From contig CAINLR010000165.1 of NCBI GenBank assembly GCA_903850425.1, positions 1 to 64,000 of the forward strand: a DNA stretch of 64,000 bases. Reading direction: 5' to 3'. The translations under genes were made by a program, and so were the position numbers. This DNA comes from an uncultured Verrucomicrobia subdivision 3 bacterium. Lineage in GTDB: Bacteria; Verrucomicrobiota; Verrucomicrobiia; Limisphaerales; UBA11358. The notes under the pieces were generated by a model. The model did not search any database, was not told where the DNA came from, and worked only from the letters and a program-made list of their open reading frames with translations. Shown piece by piece: positions 46,249 to 55,873 of this stretch (its first letter is position 1; each line of letters begins with the position of its first letter).

Positions 46249-48262
46249 AAAAACATCTTCGGTAAACCACAATGTCCTCACCGATCTGCGTTACGAGAGC
46301 CAGAACCGAATCATTGCTTTCCGGGTCCATGGCTTGCACGTCTTCAAAGTTGCTGCCGCCGGTCGGAGAAATTTGTGAAACCACCGACAGCAGACCGTGG
46401 TTGTCCCCCAGGCACAAGGCTTCCAAAATGGCCGCGGGGAGAATTCCGGTGGAGTCCGGCGGCGGCGGGGAATGAGGCTTGGAGAATACATGCAGCTCGC
46501 CGCTGAAAGATTTTGTTTCAGCCAGTTTCGCGCGCAGGGTTTGCAAATCGGGCCAGGCTTCTTCGATGGCTCGCCAGTTTTTAATTGGCGGCACCGGTGG
46601 CGGCTCGAAGGAAAAAAAACGATTCAATTCCGGCCGCCACTGGCGAATCGTTTCGCTCGTCTGGAAGTGGACCGGCAGCGTGCCGGCATACAGCGGTGGC
46701 GCAGCCGCGCGTTCCGTATCTGCACGATAACCGTAGCTGCGGTTATAGGCCCGATTGTATGGATTATAGAGATCGACCGGCGCGGCTTGAATATCCAACT
46801 GCGCCCAGAGCGTGTCCTTGAGTTCCGTCACCGCCTGCTTGTCGCGGGCGGCAAAGACCAGCTCGTAGCGGTTCCAACGCAGCGTCGTTCCGTCCTTGGC
46901 CAGATCCACGACGGTCAACGAACGTCGCTGATCGCGCAGGCCGAGGTAATGATTGGCCATCAGCACCGTCCCGAGGGTGAAGGCGATGCTCGCGGCCGGA
47001 AACAGCAGCCAGGTGAACCGTCGCCGCCGGAAAAATCCCAGGATGAAATAGTCGGCCGGCCCAATCACGATCAGGAACACCAACAGCATTCCGATCAGCG
47101 CGGAAAACGGGATGAGCCGGACCGTCCTGGGCATTAACCGATTCATCAACTCGGCGCCAAGGTCGGTCGGTTGCACCCCGTAGGATAACGGGGCGGCGTA
47201 TTGTGGCCGGTTCTGGAAAAAGAATGGCTGCCCGCGCGCAACCGGAGGGTTTCCCGTTGAAGGCTTCTCCGGCAATTCCCAATGGCCCGAATCAGCGATG
47301 GCCCGCGCCTGGCCGCTCCGCAACTTCCACAAAAACATTGCGGCAGTTCGCCAGGTAGGATCGTTTAAACTGGTCTCCGATTCGTTCTTTGAGGAGACGA
47401 GGACGCTTCTGCCAACGCCCGTGTGCCGGCACAACATGTCCCTTTGCGGCGGCAGCAGATTCCCCGCACTGTCGCATATGAATGCTGGGCCGTTGGCGGA
47501 AGATTCGGCCAGTTGATTTAAAAACCGAACGTGATGGGCTTGAAGTCCTCCGCCCAGGAATACGCATACGCTGCCGCCCCCATTAACCCAACGAACCAAG
47601 GCCTGAAGCTGCCGTTCACTGGCGGCTTTGAATGCTGCCTCCTTCAGGACCATGACGTCGAAGGAGGTGTAAGCGAGTGGTTGCGCGGGCAAATCTTCCG
47701 GCGTCAGCCGCACCATGCTCGTCGTCAACAATCTTTGCGCGATGGTGTCCAATGGCGGCGCGAAGTGTTCCAGCCGCAAGTTTCGCACGAGGTCCGATGA
47801 CAGCTCAACCCCGGTGGTGGCAGCATCGCACCATCCCACAACCAATGACCGTTCGCGCGCCGTCGGCAAAGACAACATGGACGGCTCGATTTCCATCTTG
47901 TTTCCGGCCGTCACAAATTTCATGAGCACTTCCACCTGCGAATCCGAAAATGGCGCCGAAGTTGGCGGCAATAACATCCGGAACCGTTGCTCGCCGCCCG
48001 TCAACGCTAGGTCGCCGCTCCGGTATCGGCCGAGCACCTGATTCCCTTCGCGGAATTCCATCTCGAGCCGGCCTTCGAGAATGCGCGTCGAGTCCCATTT
48101 GAATCGCGCCTCGACCGGAATCAGCGAATGGTTTCGCGGACGAGGTCCCTGCGGAATCAGATCCACCTGGAGTTTTTCGGCGGCAAGTGCGACCGTCGCC
48201 AGTAGTTGGAGCGTAACCCAGACCCATGAAATATTTCTGACCCCGCGCGCCACCAGCTTCAT
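46238..48262 (-). CDS. GATase-like/DUF4350-type membrane protein
   Basis: 674 residues from ATG 48262, overlapping the previous stop by four bases. Signal or anchor helix at the N-terminus; a beta-sandwich region; a GATase1-like module around DLPAQPLAYTSFDVMVLKEA and LQALVRWVNGGGSVCVFLGGG without a catalytic triad; then two membrane helices with IGPADYFILGFFRRRRFTWLL and a final periplasmic part ending near the C-terminus. Proteins of this build occur with MoxR/VWA and ABC-2 genes in planctomycetes and verrucomicrobia. Function unknown. Confidence 0.75.
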   Translation of the reverse strand: MKLVARGVRNISWVWVTLQLLATVALAAEKLQVDLIPQGPRPRNHSLIPVEARFKWDSTRILEGRLEMEFREGNQVLGRYRSGDLALTGGEQRFRMLLPPTSAPFSDSQVEVLMKFVTAGNKMEIEPSMLSLPTARERSLVVGWCDAATTGVELSSDLVRNLRLEHFAPPLDTIAQRLLTTSMVRLTPEDLPAQPLAYTSFDVMVLKEAAFKAASERQLQALVRWVNGGGSVCVFLGGGLQAHHVRFLNQLAESSANGPAFICDSAGNLLPPQRDMLCRHTGVGRSVLVSSKNESETSLNDPTWRTAAMFLWKLRSGQARAIADSGHWELPEKPSTGNPPVARGQPFFFQNRPQYAAPLSYGVQPTDLGAELMNRLMPRTVRLIPFSALIGMLLVFLIVIGPADYFILGFFRRRRFTWLLFPAASIAFTLGTVLMANHYLGLRDQRRSLTVVDLAKDGTTLRWNRYELVFAARDKQAVTELKDTLWAQLDIQAAPVDLYNPYNRAYNRSYGYRADTERAAAPPLYAGTLPVHFQTSETIRQWRPELNRFFSFEPPPVPPIKNWRAIEEAWPDLQTLRAKLAETKSFSGELHVFSKPHSPPPPDSTGILPAAILEALCLGDNHGLLSVVSQISPTGGSNFEDVQAMDPESNDSVLALVTQIGEDIVVYRRCFYGN

Positions 48263-50139
48263 TTCCAACCTCCCGGCTTCTTTTGAAAGAACCACCATTC
48301 AACCATGAGCACGCCCAGCGCAACCAGCAGCAAAGCCGGCCATAAAGGCCAGTCCGTTTTCACCAGCGTCGTGGCGGCGGCAACTTGCAGACGTTCGTTG
48401 AACTCGATTTGCGCGACGCCCGCCAGCGTGGTTTCGCTCGGCGAAAGCAGACACGCACCCACGCGCCGGCGTTGCGTGCCGTTTTCCAAAACGGAATAGT
48501 AGCCCGCTTGGGCGGCGGCTACGCCGGAAACAAATCCATGATCGTCGGCCGTCATCGCTTCGACAGTTTGCTTCGGGGTTTGAATTTGATAGTGACCATG
48601 CGGCGTAAGCGTCAACGGCGGCAGCACGCCGGTGCGATAAGCCAGCGCTTCCGCCAAACCGGCCTGCTCCAGCGCTGCTTGCACAACGTTTGCAACGAAG
48701 ATCGGAAACCCGACGCGATACGGCAGCGTCGAGCGGTCCGTGTGAAACAGAAGCTCGAACCGCAATGCGTCGGAATCTATTTTCCGCAGCAGCAGCGGTC
48801 CGCGCTGACCATGGATCAGCACTTCGTAACCGAGATTTTCCAAATCGGCTTCACCGGCGTTCGCGGCGAAGCGCGGCTGGTCGAGCACGACCAGATCGGC
48901 CAGTTGCACATGTTGCAGCACAGACGCGTCGCGCCGCCAATCCACCACCGCCGATCCATTCGTGCCGAGCTCTATGAAGCGTTGCAATTCGGAGGGAATA
49001 AAACCGACAGTCAACTTTGTTCGCGCCACAAGATCCATATCCTGCGGGCGATCACTCATCACCAGATCGAACGCGCCGCTGGCTTCATCGCTGGTTTCCT
49101 GCGGGAACAACTGGATGCCTTGAATGCCCTGCAACGCGCGCCGATACGAGAACAACGTTTTGGGAACAAACACGCGCAGCGGCCGCGATTCCGGCAACTC
49201 CAGATACGCCTGGTTGTCCGTTGCGAGCGAATCGAATCCGTCCGGCCTCAACTGGACGCGCAATGACGACGCGCGATTATCTTTGGTTTGAAACACCAGG
49301 CGCTGCGCATGACTGCGCGCGAGGGTGATGCGTTCGTTGGCAATACTGTTTCCGTCTTGAAATAATTCCACCGTTGCGTTGCCTTCGGCGTCAGCCGAGC
49401 CTTCAATCTGCACGAACACATCCCAGCCGCCGCTCACCGCGCGCCGGGCGCTCAGCGCGGTGATGCCCAGGTTCGGCCCCGCTGGCGACAGCCGTTGATA
49501 ATTCAATTTGAACGACAGATCGAAATTCACGCGCGGCGGAAAATTGCCGTCGGAAAACAACAGCACTTCATCGAACGGTTCGCTGCGCCCCAGCGCCTGC
49601 ACGAGGCGCAACGCCTGCTCGAGATCGCTGGCGACATCGGCGACTTCGATCTGGCCGAGCGCGTCGCGCAACAGCCGCTTGTTGTTCGTGAACCCGGTGA
49701 GCTTGCGCGGCGTGCTATCGAAGGAAACCAGACACAATTCCTGGCCCGAGGACAGGCCGTCAATCATCTCGCGCACGCGACGCTTGGCTTCGGCGAGACG
49801 GCTGGTGCCGCCCGGTTTGTCCAGCGCCCCCATGCTCGCGGAACAATCAACGATGACTGGCAGGCGACGATTTTTGCCCGGACCGCCGCGCCAGAACGGC
49901 TGCAGTGCGGCCAAAATCAAAAACAACAAAATCAACATTTGCAGCAGCAGCAGCAGGTTGCGTTTGAATTTCTGGAACGGCGAGTTGACGCGATGGTCTT
50001 GCAACACTTGCCGCCACAAAACAAGCGAAGGAATTTCCGCCCGTGGCCGCTTCAATTTCAAAAAATAAAACAGCACCAGCGGCACCAGCAGCGTGAGCAG
50101 CCAGAGCTGACTGAGTGATTGGAAGCCGCCCCAGTTCAT
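48259..50139 (-). CDS. BatA-like VWA membrane protein
   Basis: 626 residues from ATG 50139, whose ATGA overlaps the stop of the DUF58 frame. N-terminal BatA-type region (LWLLTLLVPLVLFYFLKLKRP) with a second helix (LLLLLQMLILLFLILAALQPF), then a von Willebrand A domain with intact MIDAS (VIVDCSASMGALDK and a later SDG), a long beta-rich part and a C-terminal helix (LWPALLLVALGVLMVEWWFF). VWA proteins next to MoxR are thought to be assembled or remodelled by it. Part of the same train. Confidence 0.85.
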   Translation of the reverse strand: MNWGGFQSLSQLWLLTLLVPLVLFYFLKLKRPRAEIPSLVLWRQVLQDHRVNSPFQKFKRNLLLLLQMLILLFLILAALQPFWRGGPGKNRRLPVIVDCSASMGALDKPGGTSRLAEAKRRVREMIDGLSSGQELCLVSFDSTPRKLTGFTNNKRLLRDALGQIEVADVASDLEQALRLVQALGRSEPFDEVLLFSDGNFPPRVNFDLSFKLNYQRLSPAGPNLGITALSARRAVSGGWDVFVQIEGSADAEGNATVELFQDGNSIANERITLARSHAQRLVFQTKDNRASSLRVQLRPDGFDSLATDNQAYLELPESRPLRVFVPKTLFSYRRALQGIQGIQLFPQETSDEASGAFDLVMSDRPQDMDLVARTKLTVGFIPSELQRFIELGTNGSAVVDWRRDASVLQHVQLADLVVLDQPRFAANAGEADLENLGYEVLIHGQRGPLLLRKIDSDALRFELLFHTDRSTLPYRVGFPIFVANVVQAALEQAGLAEALAYRTGVLPPLTLTPHGHYQIQTPKQTVEAMTADDHGFVSGVAAAQAGYYSVLENGTQRRRVGACLLSPSETTLAGVAQIEFNERLQVAAATTLVKTDWPLWPALLLVALGVLMVEWWFFQKKPGGWK

Positions 50140-51040
50140 GCGAGCCACCCCCGTCGCCGCATTTGATCGAACAGCACGGATTCCACCGGAGTCGCCGAGC
50201 TGACCGGCAGAAACCGGCCCGACCGTCGCTGGCACAACAGCGCGAGATCGTCCTCCAACCGCTGCCGATATTCCTGGTAAAGATTGAAAAGATCTGCGCC
50301 CGAAGAAACGTCCAGCGTCTCCTGGGTTTCGGAATCCACCAAACGCAAATCATTCGCCACGTCTGGCTCGAGCTCGCGCGGACTCAAAATTTGAATCCCC
50401 AGCGGTTCGAGGCCGGCGGCGGAGAGCAAATTAAATCCGCGCTTGAGATCACCAAAGTGAGGAAGTCCGAAACAATCACGCAAACGCCGCGGCCCCGGTG
50501 ATGCAGCAGGAGCGATTCCACCGCGCGATCCAGCGGAGCGTCGCCGTGGCCTTCCAGATTTTCGATGAATTGAAACAGCGTTCGCATGTTCGCGCGGCCA
50601 CGGCACGGCGGCAAACGACCCGGCGCACCGCCGGCTTGATGCGAAGCGTAGGCGCTGACGCGTTCGTTGCTCAACAAGCCCATCACACCAAACGCCGCCG
50701 CCAGCGGTTTGGCGAGGTTCAGCTTGTCTTCAAATTTCATCGAAGCCGAGGCGTCAATCAGCAACACGACATGACGTTCCTCTTCCTTGTGAAATTGTTT
50801 CAGGTAAGGCCGGTGCAGCCGCGCAAAAATATTCCAGTCCACAAACCGAGTGTCGTCGCCGGGCGCATAGTCCCGGTAATCGCAGAACTCGGTGCTCGTG
50901 CCGCCCTTGCCAGCAAGATGTTCCCCGCGGCTACGGCTAGTGCGCCGGCCGACCGGATTAATCCGCAATCGTTCCAAGCGATCGAGCACGCCGTTGGTCA
51001 ACAGCGGGGTCATTTGCGGTCGTGGCGCGAGCGGTTGCAT
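50136..51040 (-). pseudogene. DUF58 protein split by a one-base frameshift
   Basis: The first frame, from ATG 51040, encodes a normal DUF58 N-terminus: RRTSRSRGEHLAGKGGTS.EFCDYRDYAPGDDTRFVDWN and a VWA-like LLIDASASM, up to VCVIVSDFL, then drifts into TLVISSADLICS and stops at 50384. The -1 frame picks up exactly there with HFGDLKRGFNLLSAAGLEPLGIQIL and continues to FDQMRRRGWLA, stopping at 50136. Adding one base around 50452-50466 (CTCACTTTGG) would restore one ~300-residue DUF58 protein. The distal stop still overlaps the next start as ATGA. There is no good slippery heptamer, so a mutation or sequencing error is more likely than programmed frameshifting. Confidence 0.85.
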
Positions 51041-51041
51041 T

Positions 51042-52040
51042 TCAAGCCTCCACCGGAACTTGTTCGACCAGTTCTTTCACCAAATCGAGCACACGGATGT
51101 TGTCGGCCTGGCCGTCGTAGCTCAACAACAGACGATGGCCGAGCACTTCCGGCGCGAAAATGCGAAGATCCTCCATGGCAACATGCGCCCGGCCGGCCGC
51201 CAGCGCGTGCACCCGGCCACCGCGAATCAGCGCCTGACAACCACGCGGACTCGCGCCCAATTTGATGTAGCGCTTGATCCGCTCCGGCGCAAACTCGGAA
51301 TCGGGATGCGTCGCAAGCACCAAGCGCACGGCGTAATCGCGAATGGGGTCCGCCACGACCACTTTGTCCAGCACCTGCCGCAATTGCTGGATGCGCGCGG
51401 CATCAATAATCTTCGCGACGGTTGCCGTTTGCCGGATGATGGTGCGCGTGACCATCTCGTTCAATTCAGCGCGGCTCAAGCTGGCAACGTTGATCTTGAA
51501 CATGAACCGGTCCAGTTGCGCTTCCGGCAGCGGATACGTGCCTTCCTGCTCGATCGGATTTTGCGTGGCCAGCACGAAGAATGGCGGCTTGAGTTGGTGC
51601 GTGACGCCGCCGGTGGTGACGGACCCTTCCTGCATGGTTTCAAGCAAGGCGGATTGCGTTTTCGGCGTCGCGCGATTGATTTCGTCGGCCAGCAACAGTT
51701 GCGTAAAAATCGGTCCACGCCGAAATTCAAAACGATACGCACCGTCGGGACCGGCGGTCATGATGTTTGTTCCGATGATGTCGGCCGGCATCAAGTCGGG
51801 TGTGAATTGGATGCGGCGGAATTCGAGATCCAGCACGTGCCCCAAAGTTTTGACGAGTTCCGTCTTACCGAGTCCGGGCACACCTTCGAGCAGGACGTTG
51901 CCGCCGGCCAATAGTGCGGTGACCGCACATTCCACCACGCGCTCCTGGCCCACGATAACCTTGTGGACTTCCTGAAGAATTCGCTGGAAGTCGTTTTTGA
52001 ATTGGCTGGCCTCAGCCTGCAATGTTTCCAAGTCGCTCAT
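51042..52040 (-). CDS. MoxR-family AAA+ ATPase
   Basis: 332 residues. Walker A LEGVPGLGKTELVK, Walker B LLLADEINRATPKTQSALLE, sensor-1 LATQNPIEQEGTYPLPEAQLDRF and the C-terminal lid with SPRGCQALIRGGRVHAL. MoxR ATPases act as chaperones for VWA proteins and for maturation of partner complexes. The gene ends one base before the DUF58 start, and the VWA partner genes flank it on both sides. Confidence 0.95.
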   Translation of the reverse strand: MSDLETLQAEASQFKNDFQRILQEVHKVIVGQERVVECAVTALLAGGNVLLEGVPGLGKTELVKTLGHVLDLEFRRIQFTPDLMPADIIGTNIMTAGPDGAYRFEFRRGPIFTQLLLADEINRATPKTQSALLETMQEGSVTTGGVTHQLKPPFFVLATQNPIEQEGTYPLPEAQLDRFMFKINVASLSRAELNEMVTRTIIRQTATVAKIIDAARIQQLRQVLDKVVVADPIRDYAVRLVLATHPDSEFAPERIKRYIKLGASPRGCQALIRGGRVHALAAGRAHVAMEDLRIFAPEVLGHRLLLSYDGQADNIRVLDLVKELVEQVPVEA

Positions 52041-52064
52041 GATTTGTTCCTTTCGACAGTTGTT

Positions 52065-55058
52065 TTATGGTTTCGTGTCATTGTTTTTGTCTCCCTCTTG
52101 CCGTTTCCGTTTCATCGCCAGCAATCGCTCGGTGGTGGAAGTCGCGGATTCCTGCGGCTGCGTGGGCTCCGTCACAACCGATTTTCTGGCTGGCTCAGAT
52201 TGCGCCGGTCGCGGCGAAACCGATGGCGAAACTACCGACACCGACTTGCGGCCTGCCTCGGTGGTCTCGCGAACTTTTTCTTTGAGCCGCAACAACGCGC
52301 CCAGCGTTTCGGTTGATTCAGTCTTGCGTCCGGCTCCAAACCAGCCGCGCACAACGTTCCAGTCCAGTTGCACGCGTCGCACACCGACATCCAGCGGAAT
52401 CATGCACGCGAGCAAAATCAGTAACAGGTTCACGATGGATTTGGAGGTTTCCTTCGGCTCGCGCGGAATGGCGAACAACTCCTTGCCGCTTTCCTGTCCG
52501 GAGAGAATCCGTCCGCCGGTGCGTTCGGCGATTTGGCGCAGCATGATGGGATCGGAGCGGAACCGGAGATACTCAGGCGAATAGGCGAGCACAAATCCGC
52601 CCAGCGTCTGCTCGTTGCGCCCTGCGCCAACGCCCGCGATGGCGATCTGGTAGCGCCCCTTTCCCCACAGCGGGAAGCGGGCTTCATAGCGGCGCGGTGC
52701 AACCTGCTTCAGCGACAGGCTGGTCTGGCGATCGCGCGGCCCGTTGATCTGTGCTTGAATTTCCAACATCGATTCCTGCGAATGGTAATCCTCAACCAGA
52801 ATCACGCCTTCGTCGCCCGAAGCAAACGTTTGCAAATTCAAATCGGAATGCTGCTCCACGCGCGAGATTTCAATCATGAGTTGCTTGACGAAGGATTCGT
52901 ATTGGCTCCATTGCACCCAATCCGAACCCCAGTTGGGCGACAGGTCCGAAGTGAACGCCGCCGTTTTGCCCAGCCCAAATCGCCACGTCGATAACACTGG
53001 ATTAACTTCATCCTTCGCCGGTCCTTTGAGAATGGTGACCGAGCGGGCTTTGGGCGTGGTCAACACATAAGCATGCAATGGCGGCATCACATCAATCCCT
53101 TTGAGCGCGGGCGAAAAAAACTCGACCTTCGGCACAAACGTGCCGTTCTGAATCATGCTTCGCTTCAGCGTCTTGGCCTCCTTGATGAAAATGGAGGGCA
53201 ATGCGTGGGGATCCATCACGAAGTAATGTCGGCCGCCGGTGACGCCGGCCAGCGCCTGCATTCCCGAAATATCCATGCCGCCATGCGGATTGATCACCAC
53301 GGTCGAAACGCTGATTTTTTCGGCGAGAAATTGGTTCACGAGTTCCGGCGTTGGCGGCGAAGGATCGCCGTCGCTGATGATGATCATGTGCCTGGCTGCG
53401 GCATCGCTGGCTTTGAGGCCGTTCAAACCCATCTGCATGATGCTTTGAAAACTGGGCATGTCGCTCGGCTCGCATTGATTGATCAAAGTGACGAGGTGAT
53501 CGTATTCGCTCGCAGGCGTCAGCGGAAAAACCCATTGGTCGCCCCAGCCCCCACCACCGCTGTTCCCATAAATCAACACGCCCACTTCATCCTGCGCGCC
53601 GAGCACGCGAATCGCTTCTTTGGCAATGCGCTTGGCCCAGACGTTGCCCTCGGGAAATTCGCACGTGTGCAACACAATCGCCAGCGCGCCTTTCGGCAGA
53701 ACTTTTTTCTGCGAAACATCCATGTCCACCGGCAACGCTTCCTCGATGGGAGTGCGATGATAGCCGCCCGGACCGAAACTGTTCTTGCCGCCGACCATCA
53801 GAAATCCGATGCCCTGATTGTAAACGGCTTCGCGCAACGCTTGCATCTGCACCGGATCGAAACTGTCTGCTGCAACATTCACAAACACCACGCAGTCGTA
53901 GGGCATGAGCGACATCGCATCGCGCGGAAATTCGAAAGCAGGCCTCGTTTCGACCAGGCGTTTGCCCGCCCGGAGCGCCTTGACCAACGTTTCATAATCA
54001 CGCGGATCGCCTTGCGGATCGGTCACCAACAGCACTTTGCCTTCGCCTTTGAGGTAGAGGAAATTGATCGCTGTGTTGTTCTCCTGCCAGCCGTCCTGAC
54101 CCGTCGGCGGTTCAATCGTGGCGACGTATTGGTAATAACCGGGTTCGCGGAGATAGAGCGGCAGGGCATAACGATTCTTGCCGCGATCATAATGCACGCT
54201 TTGTTCGGCGATGACTTTGTCGTTCTCGCGCAGGACCAATTTGCCATCGCCCGCTTGCAGTGAATTCAAAAGGACACTCGCCTCGTAAGTTTCCCCGATC
54301 TTGACCTGGCGCGGCAGATCAAGGCGTTCGAGCCAGACTTCGTGCTGATATTCATATTGGATGGGCAACACGTCCACGGCGACGTGGCGCGACTTGAGAT
54401 CGTCCAAAATTCCGGCGACGTTGCCTTCCGTTTCCACGCCGTCGCTGGCGAGCACGATGCGGCCTTGTTTGTCTTCGGGCACCACCGCCGCCGCCAGCGA
54501 AAGCGCTTTGGCCAGATCGGTCCCATCTTTGGCGACGCGCGCGTTGATGACCTCAAACGGGAAGCTCAGCCGAGGCGGAAGTTCCACCGCCGCGTCGCGA
54601 CCGAAAACCACGAGGCCCGCTGCGTCCTTTTCCGGTTTTGCGCCAGCCGTTTTGAGAATGTAGCTCAACGATTGATCGGAGACTTTTTCACCCATCGAGT
54701 CCGACACGTCGAACGCGTAGATGAGCGCCAGGCCGTCGTTTCGCTTGACCACGCGAGGCTCCGTTAGCGCGAGAATAAAAAGTCCCAGCAGGGACAACCG
54801 CACCAGCAGCGCGAGGGTTGAGCGAAATCCGCTCAAGCCGCTGTAGCCCGCCAGTTGCAGCCACCACACCCAGAGGCTCAAGCTCAACAAAGCGAACGGC
54901 GTGAGATTGGAAAATTGCACCCGATGCCGGAGGCTGACAAACAAACAGCCACCGACGAACCCAATCAAAAAAATCAGCAGCGGCAAACCGGCACCGATCG
55001 TCAACCGCTTGCGCGGCGGCGGCACGAGGTTCAACAGCCATTGGCGCGCGTTCAACAT
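52065..55058 (-). CDS. Large membrane protein with two VWA-like domains
   Basis: 997 residues. Helices near 20-40, 55-75 and 85-105 precede a VWA domain with MIDAS (YAFDVSDSMG and LASDGVETEG). After beta-sandwich regions comes a GATase-like module (YDCVVFVNVAADSF) and a second VWA-type domain whose MIDAS DxSxS is replaced by AIVLHTCEFPEG although IIISDGDPSPP is kept. A third beta part, a C-terminal helix (VNLLLILLACMIPLDVGVR) and a charged, Ser/Thr-rich tail follow. It begins inside the end of the preceding gene (7-base overlap) and is 24 bases from MoxR. Confidence 0.88.
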   Translation of the reverse strand: MLNARQWLLNLVPPPRKRLTIGAGLPLLIFLIGFVGGCLFVSLRHRVQFSNLTPFALLSLSLWVWWLQLAGYSGLSGFRSTLALLVRLSLLGLFILALTEPRVVKRNDGLALIYAFDVSDSMGEKVSDQSLSYILKTAGAKPEKDAAGLVVFGRDAAVELPPRLSFPFEVINARVAKDGTDLAKALSLAAAVVPEDKQGRIVLASDGVETEGNVAGILDDLKSRHVAVDVLPIQYEYQHEVWLERLDLPRQVKIGETYEASVLLNSLQAGDGKLVLRENDKVIAEQSVHYDRGKNRYALPLYLREPGYYQYVATIEPPTGQDGWQENNTAINFLYLKGEGKVLLVTDPQGDPRDYETLVKALRAGKRLVETRPAFEFPRDAMSLMPYDCVVFVNVAADSFDPVQMQALREAVYNQGIGFLMVGGKNSFGPGGYHRTPIEEALPVDMDVSQKKVLPKGALAIVLHTCEFPEGNVWAKRIAKEAIRVLGAQDEVGVLIYGNSGGGGWGDQWVFPLTPASEYDHLVTLINQCEPSDMPSFQSIMQMGLNGLKASDAAARHMIIISDGDPSPPTPELVNQFLAEKISVSTVVINPHGGMDISGMQALAGVTGGRHYFVMDPHALPSIFIKEAKTLKRSMIQNGTFVPKVEFFSPALKGIDVMPPLHAYVLTTPKARSVTILKGPAKDEVNPVLSTWRFGLGKTAAFTSDLSPNWGSDWVQWSQYESFVKQLMIEISRVEQHSDLNLQTFASGDEGVILVEDYHSQESMLEIQAQINGPRDRQTSLSLKQVAPRRYEARFPLWGKGRYQIAIAGVGAGRNEQTLGGFVLAYSPEYLRFRSDPIMLRQIAERTGGRILSGQESGKELFAIPREPKETSKSIVNLLLILLACMIPLDVGVRRVQLDWNVVRGWFGAGRKTESTETLGALLRLKEKVRETTEAGRKSVSVVSPSVSPRPAQSEPARKSVVTEPTQPQESATSTTERLLAMKRKRQEGDKNNDTKP

Positions 55059-55699
55059 TTGGCCAACCCTTTCTCCAGTCGAATGCTCGCCAACACCATC
55101 GCAACACCAAAAACCAGATGCGCCATTAGCGTGACCATCACGAACGTCTCCGTGATGCGAATACCGAATGTCGCCGGATAAGGCGTGAACAGCATGGCGA
55201 GTTCAAGCCCCACCGCGAACACGATCGCTACTGGCCAGCGGCGACGCCATTGTCCGTTTATCAGCGCGCCATACATGACGCCAAACGTGGCGCCATTGCT
55301 GAAATGATATAACCAGCCGGTCACGTTCGCCGCGAGCGAATGGCCGTCCGCCTGACCAAGAATCATCGCGCCGAACACCGGAAATACTTTGAACAAGGGC
55401 AGCGCGGGAATGACGCGGGTGAGTCCGAAGCTTTTTGAAAACACAAATGGCAGGCGGAAAATATCGTAAGCCACGGCCGCCAATAGACCGGCGATTAAGC
55501 CGATGAAAATTATCCGGAACGCCTGACCATTGCCGCGGCTGCGGTCGTGAAGCGCGAAGGCGAGCAACGCGATGCCGGCCGGTGCAAACACTGCAAACGT
55601 GCAGTCGCGCATCGGCCACAGGCGATACATCTCGCCCAGCAAACTCGCGATCGAAGTCGCGGCCAGCAGGAAAACCATGATGCGTGGCAGTGGTTTCAT
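55052..55699 (-). CDS. Hypothetical membrane protein, 215 residues
   Basis: Seven or so hydrophobic segments: MVFLLAATSIASLLGEMY, CTFAVFAPAGIALLAFAL, IIFIGLIAGLLAAVAYDIF and several more. Between them lie VFSKSFGLTRVIPALP and WLYHFSNGATFGVMYG. No family recognised. It overlaps the VWA gene start by 7 bases and so belongs to the train. A structured repeat (55736-55852) lies just upstream, between it and the NHL part of the ATPase fusion. Confidence 0.75.
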   Translation of the reverse strand: MKPLPRIMVFLLAATSIASLLGEMYRLWPMRDCTFAVFAPAGIALLAFALHDRSRGNGQAFRIIFIGLIAGLLAAVAYDIFRLPFVFSKSFGLTRVIPALPLFKVFPVFGAMILGQADGHSLAANVTGWLYHFSNGATFGVMYGALINGQWRRRWPVAIVFAVGLELAMLFTPYPATFGIRITETFVMVTLMAHLVFGVAMVLASIRLEKGLAKC

Positions 55700-55735
55700 T
55701 TTGCCTTTTGTCTCAATTCACCGGCGGCGAAAACA

Positions 55736-55852
55736 TCTCATTAACACCCAGCTTCGGCCGGGTGTTCACTGCAGACCCGGAGAACAACCGTTTAAACGGT
55801 TTTACTTTTGCGTCGCCGACCTTCACCGCGTTGAAACGCGGTGCTAATGAGA
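55736..55852. repeat. TCTCATTA-bounded inverted repeat with nested palindromes
   Basis: Outer arms TCTCATTAACACC (55736-55748) and GGTGCTAATGAGA (55840-55852) are inverted with one mismatch. Inside are ACACCC...GGGTGT (55744-55765), AACCGTTTAAACGGTT (55786-55801) and ACCGCGTTGAAACGCGGT (55825-55842). It shares the TTGAAA-loop hairpin design with the composite element at 24198-24450. It breaks the minus-strand train between the ABC importer fusion and the 215-residue membrane protein. Confidence 0.75.
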
Positions 55853-55873
55853 AGCGTTGCATACCGGCTGTTT

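Noticed and set aside
50445-50470. Programmed -1 frameshift in the DUF58 gene
   Set aside because: The required shift is -1 but no X-XXY-YYZ heptamer or obvious downstream stimulator is present; a mutation or sequence error is simpler.
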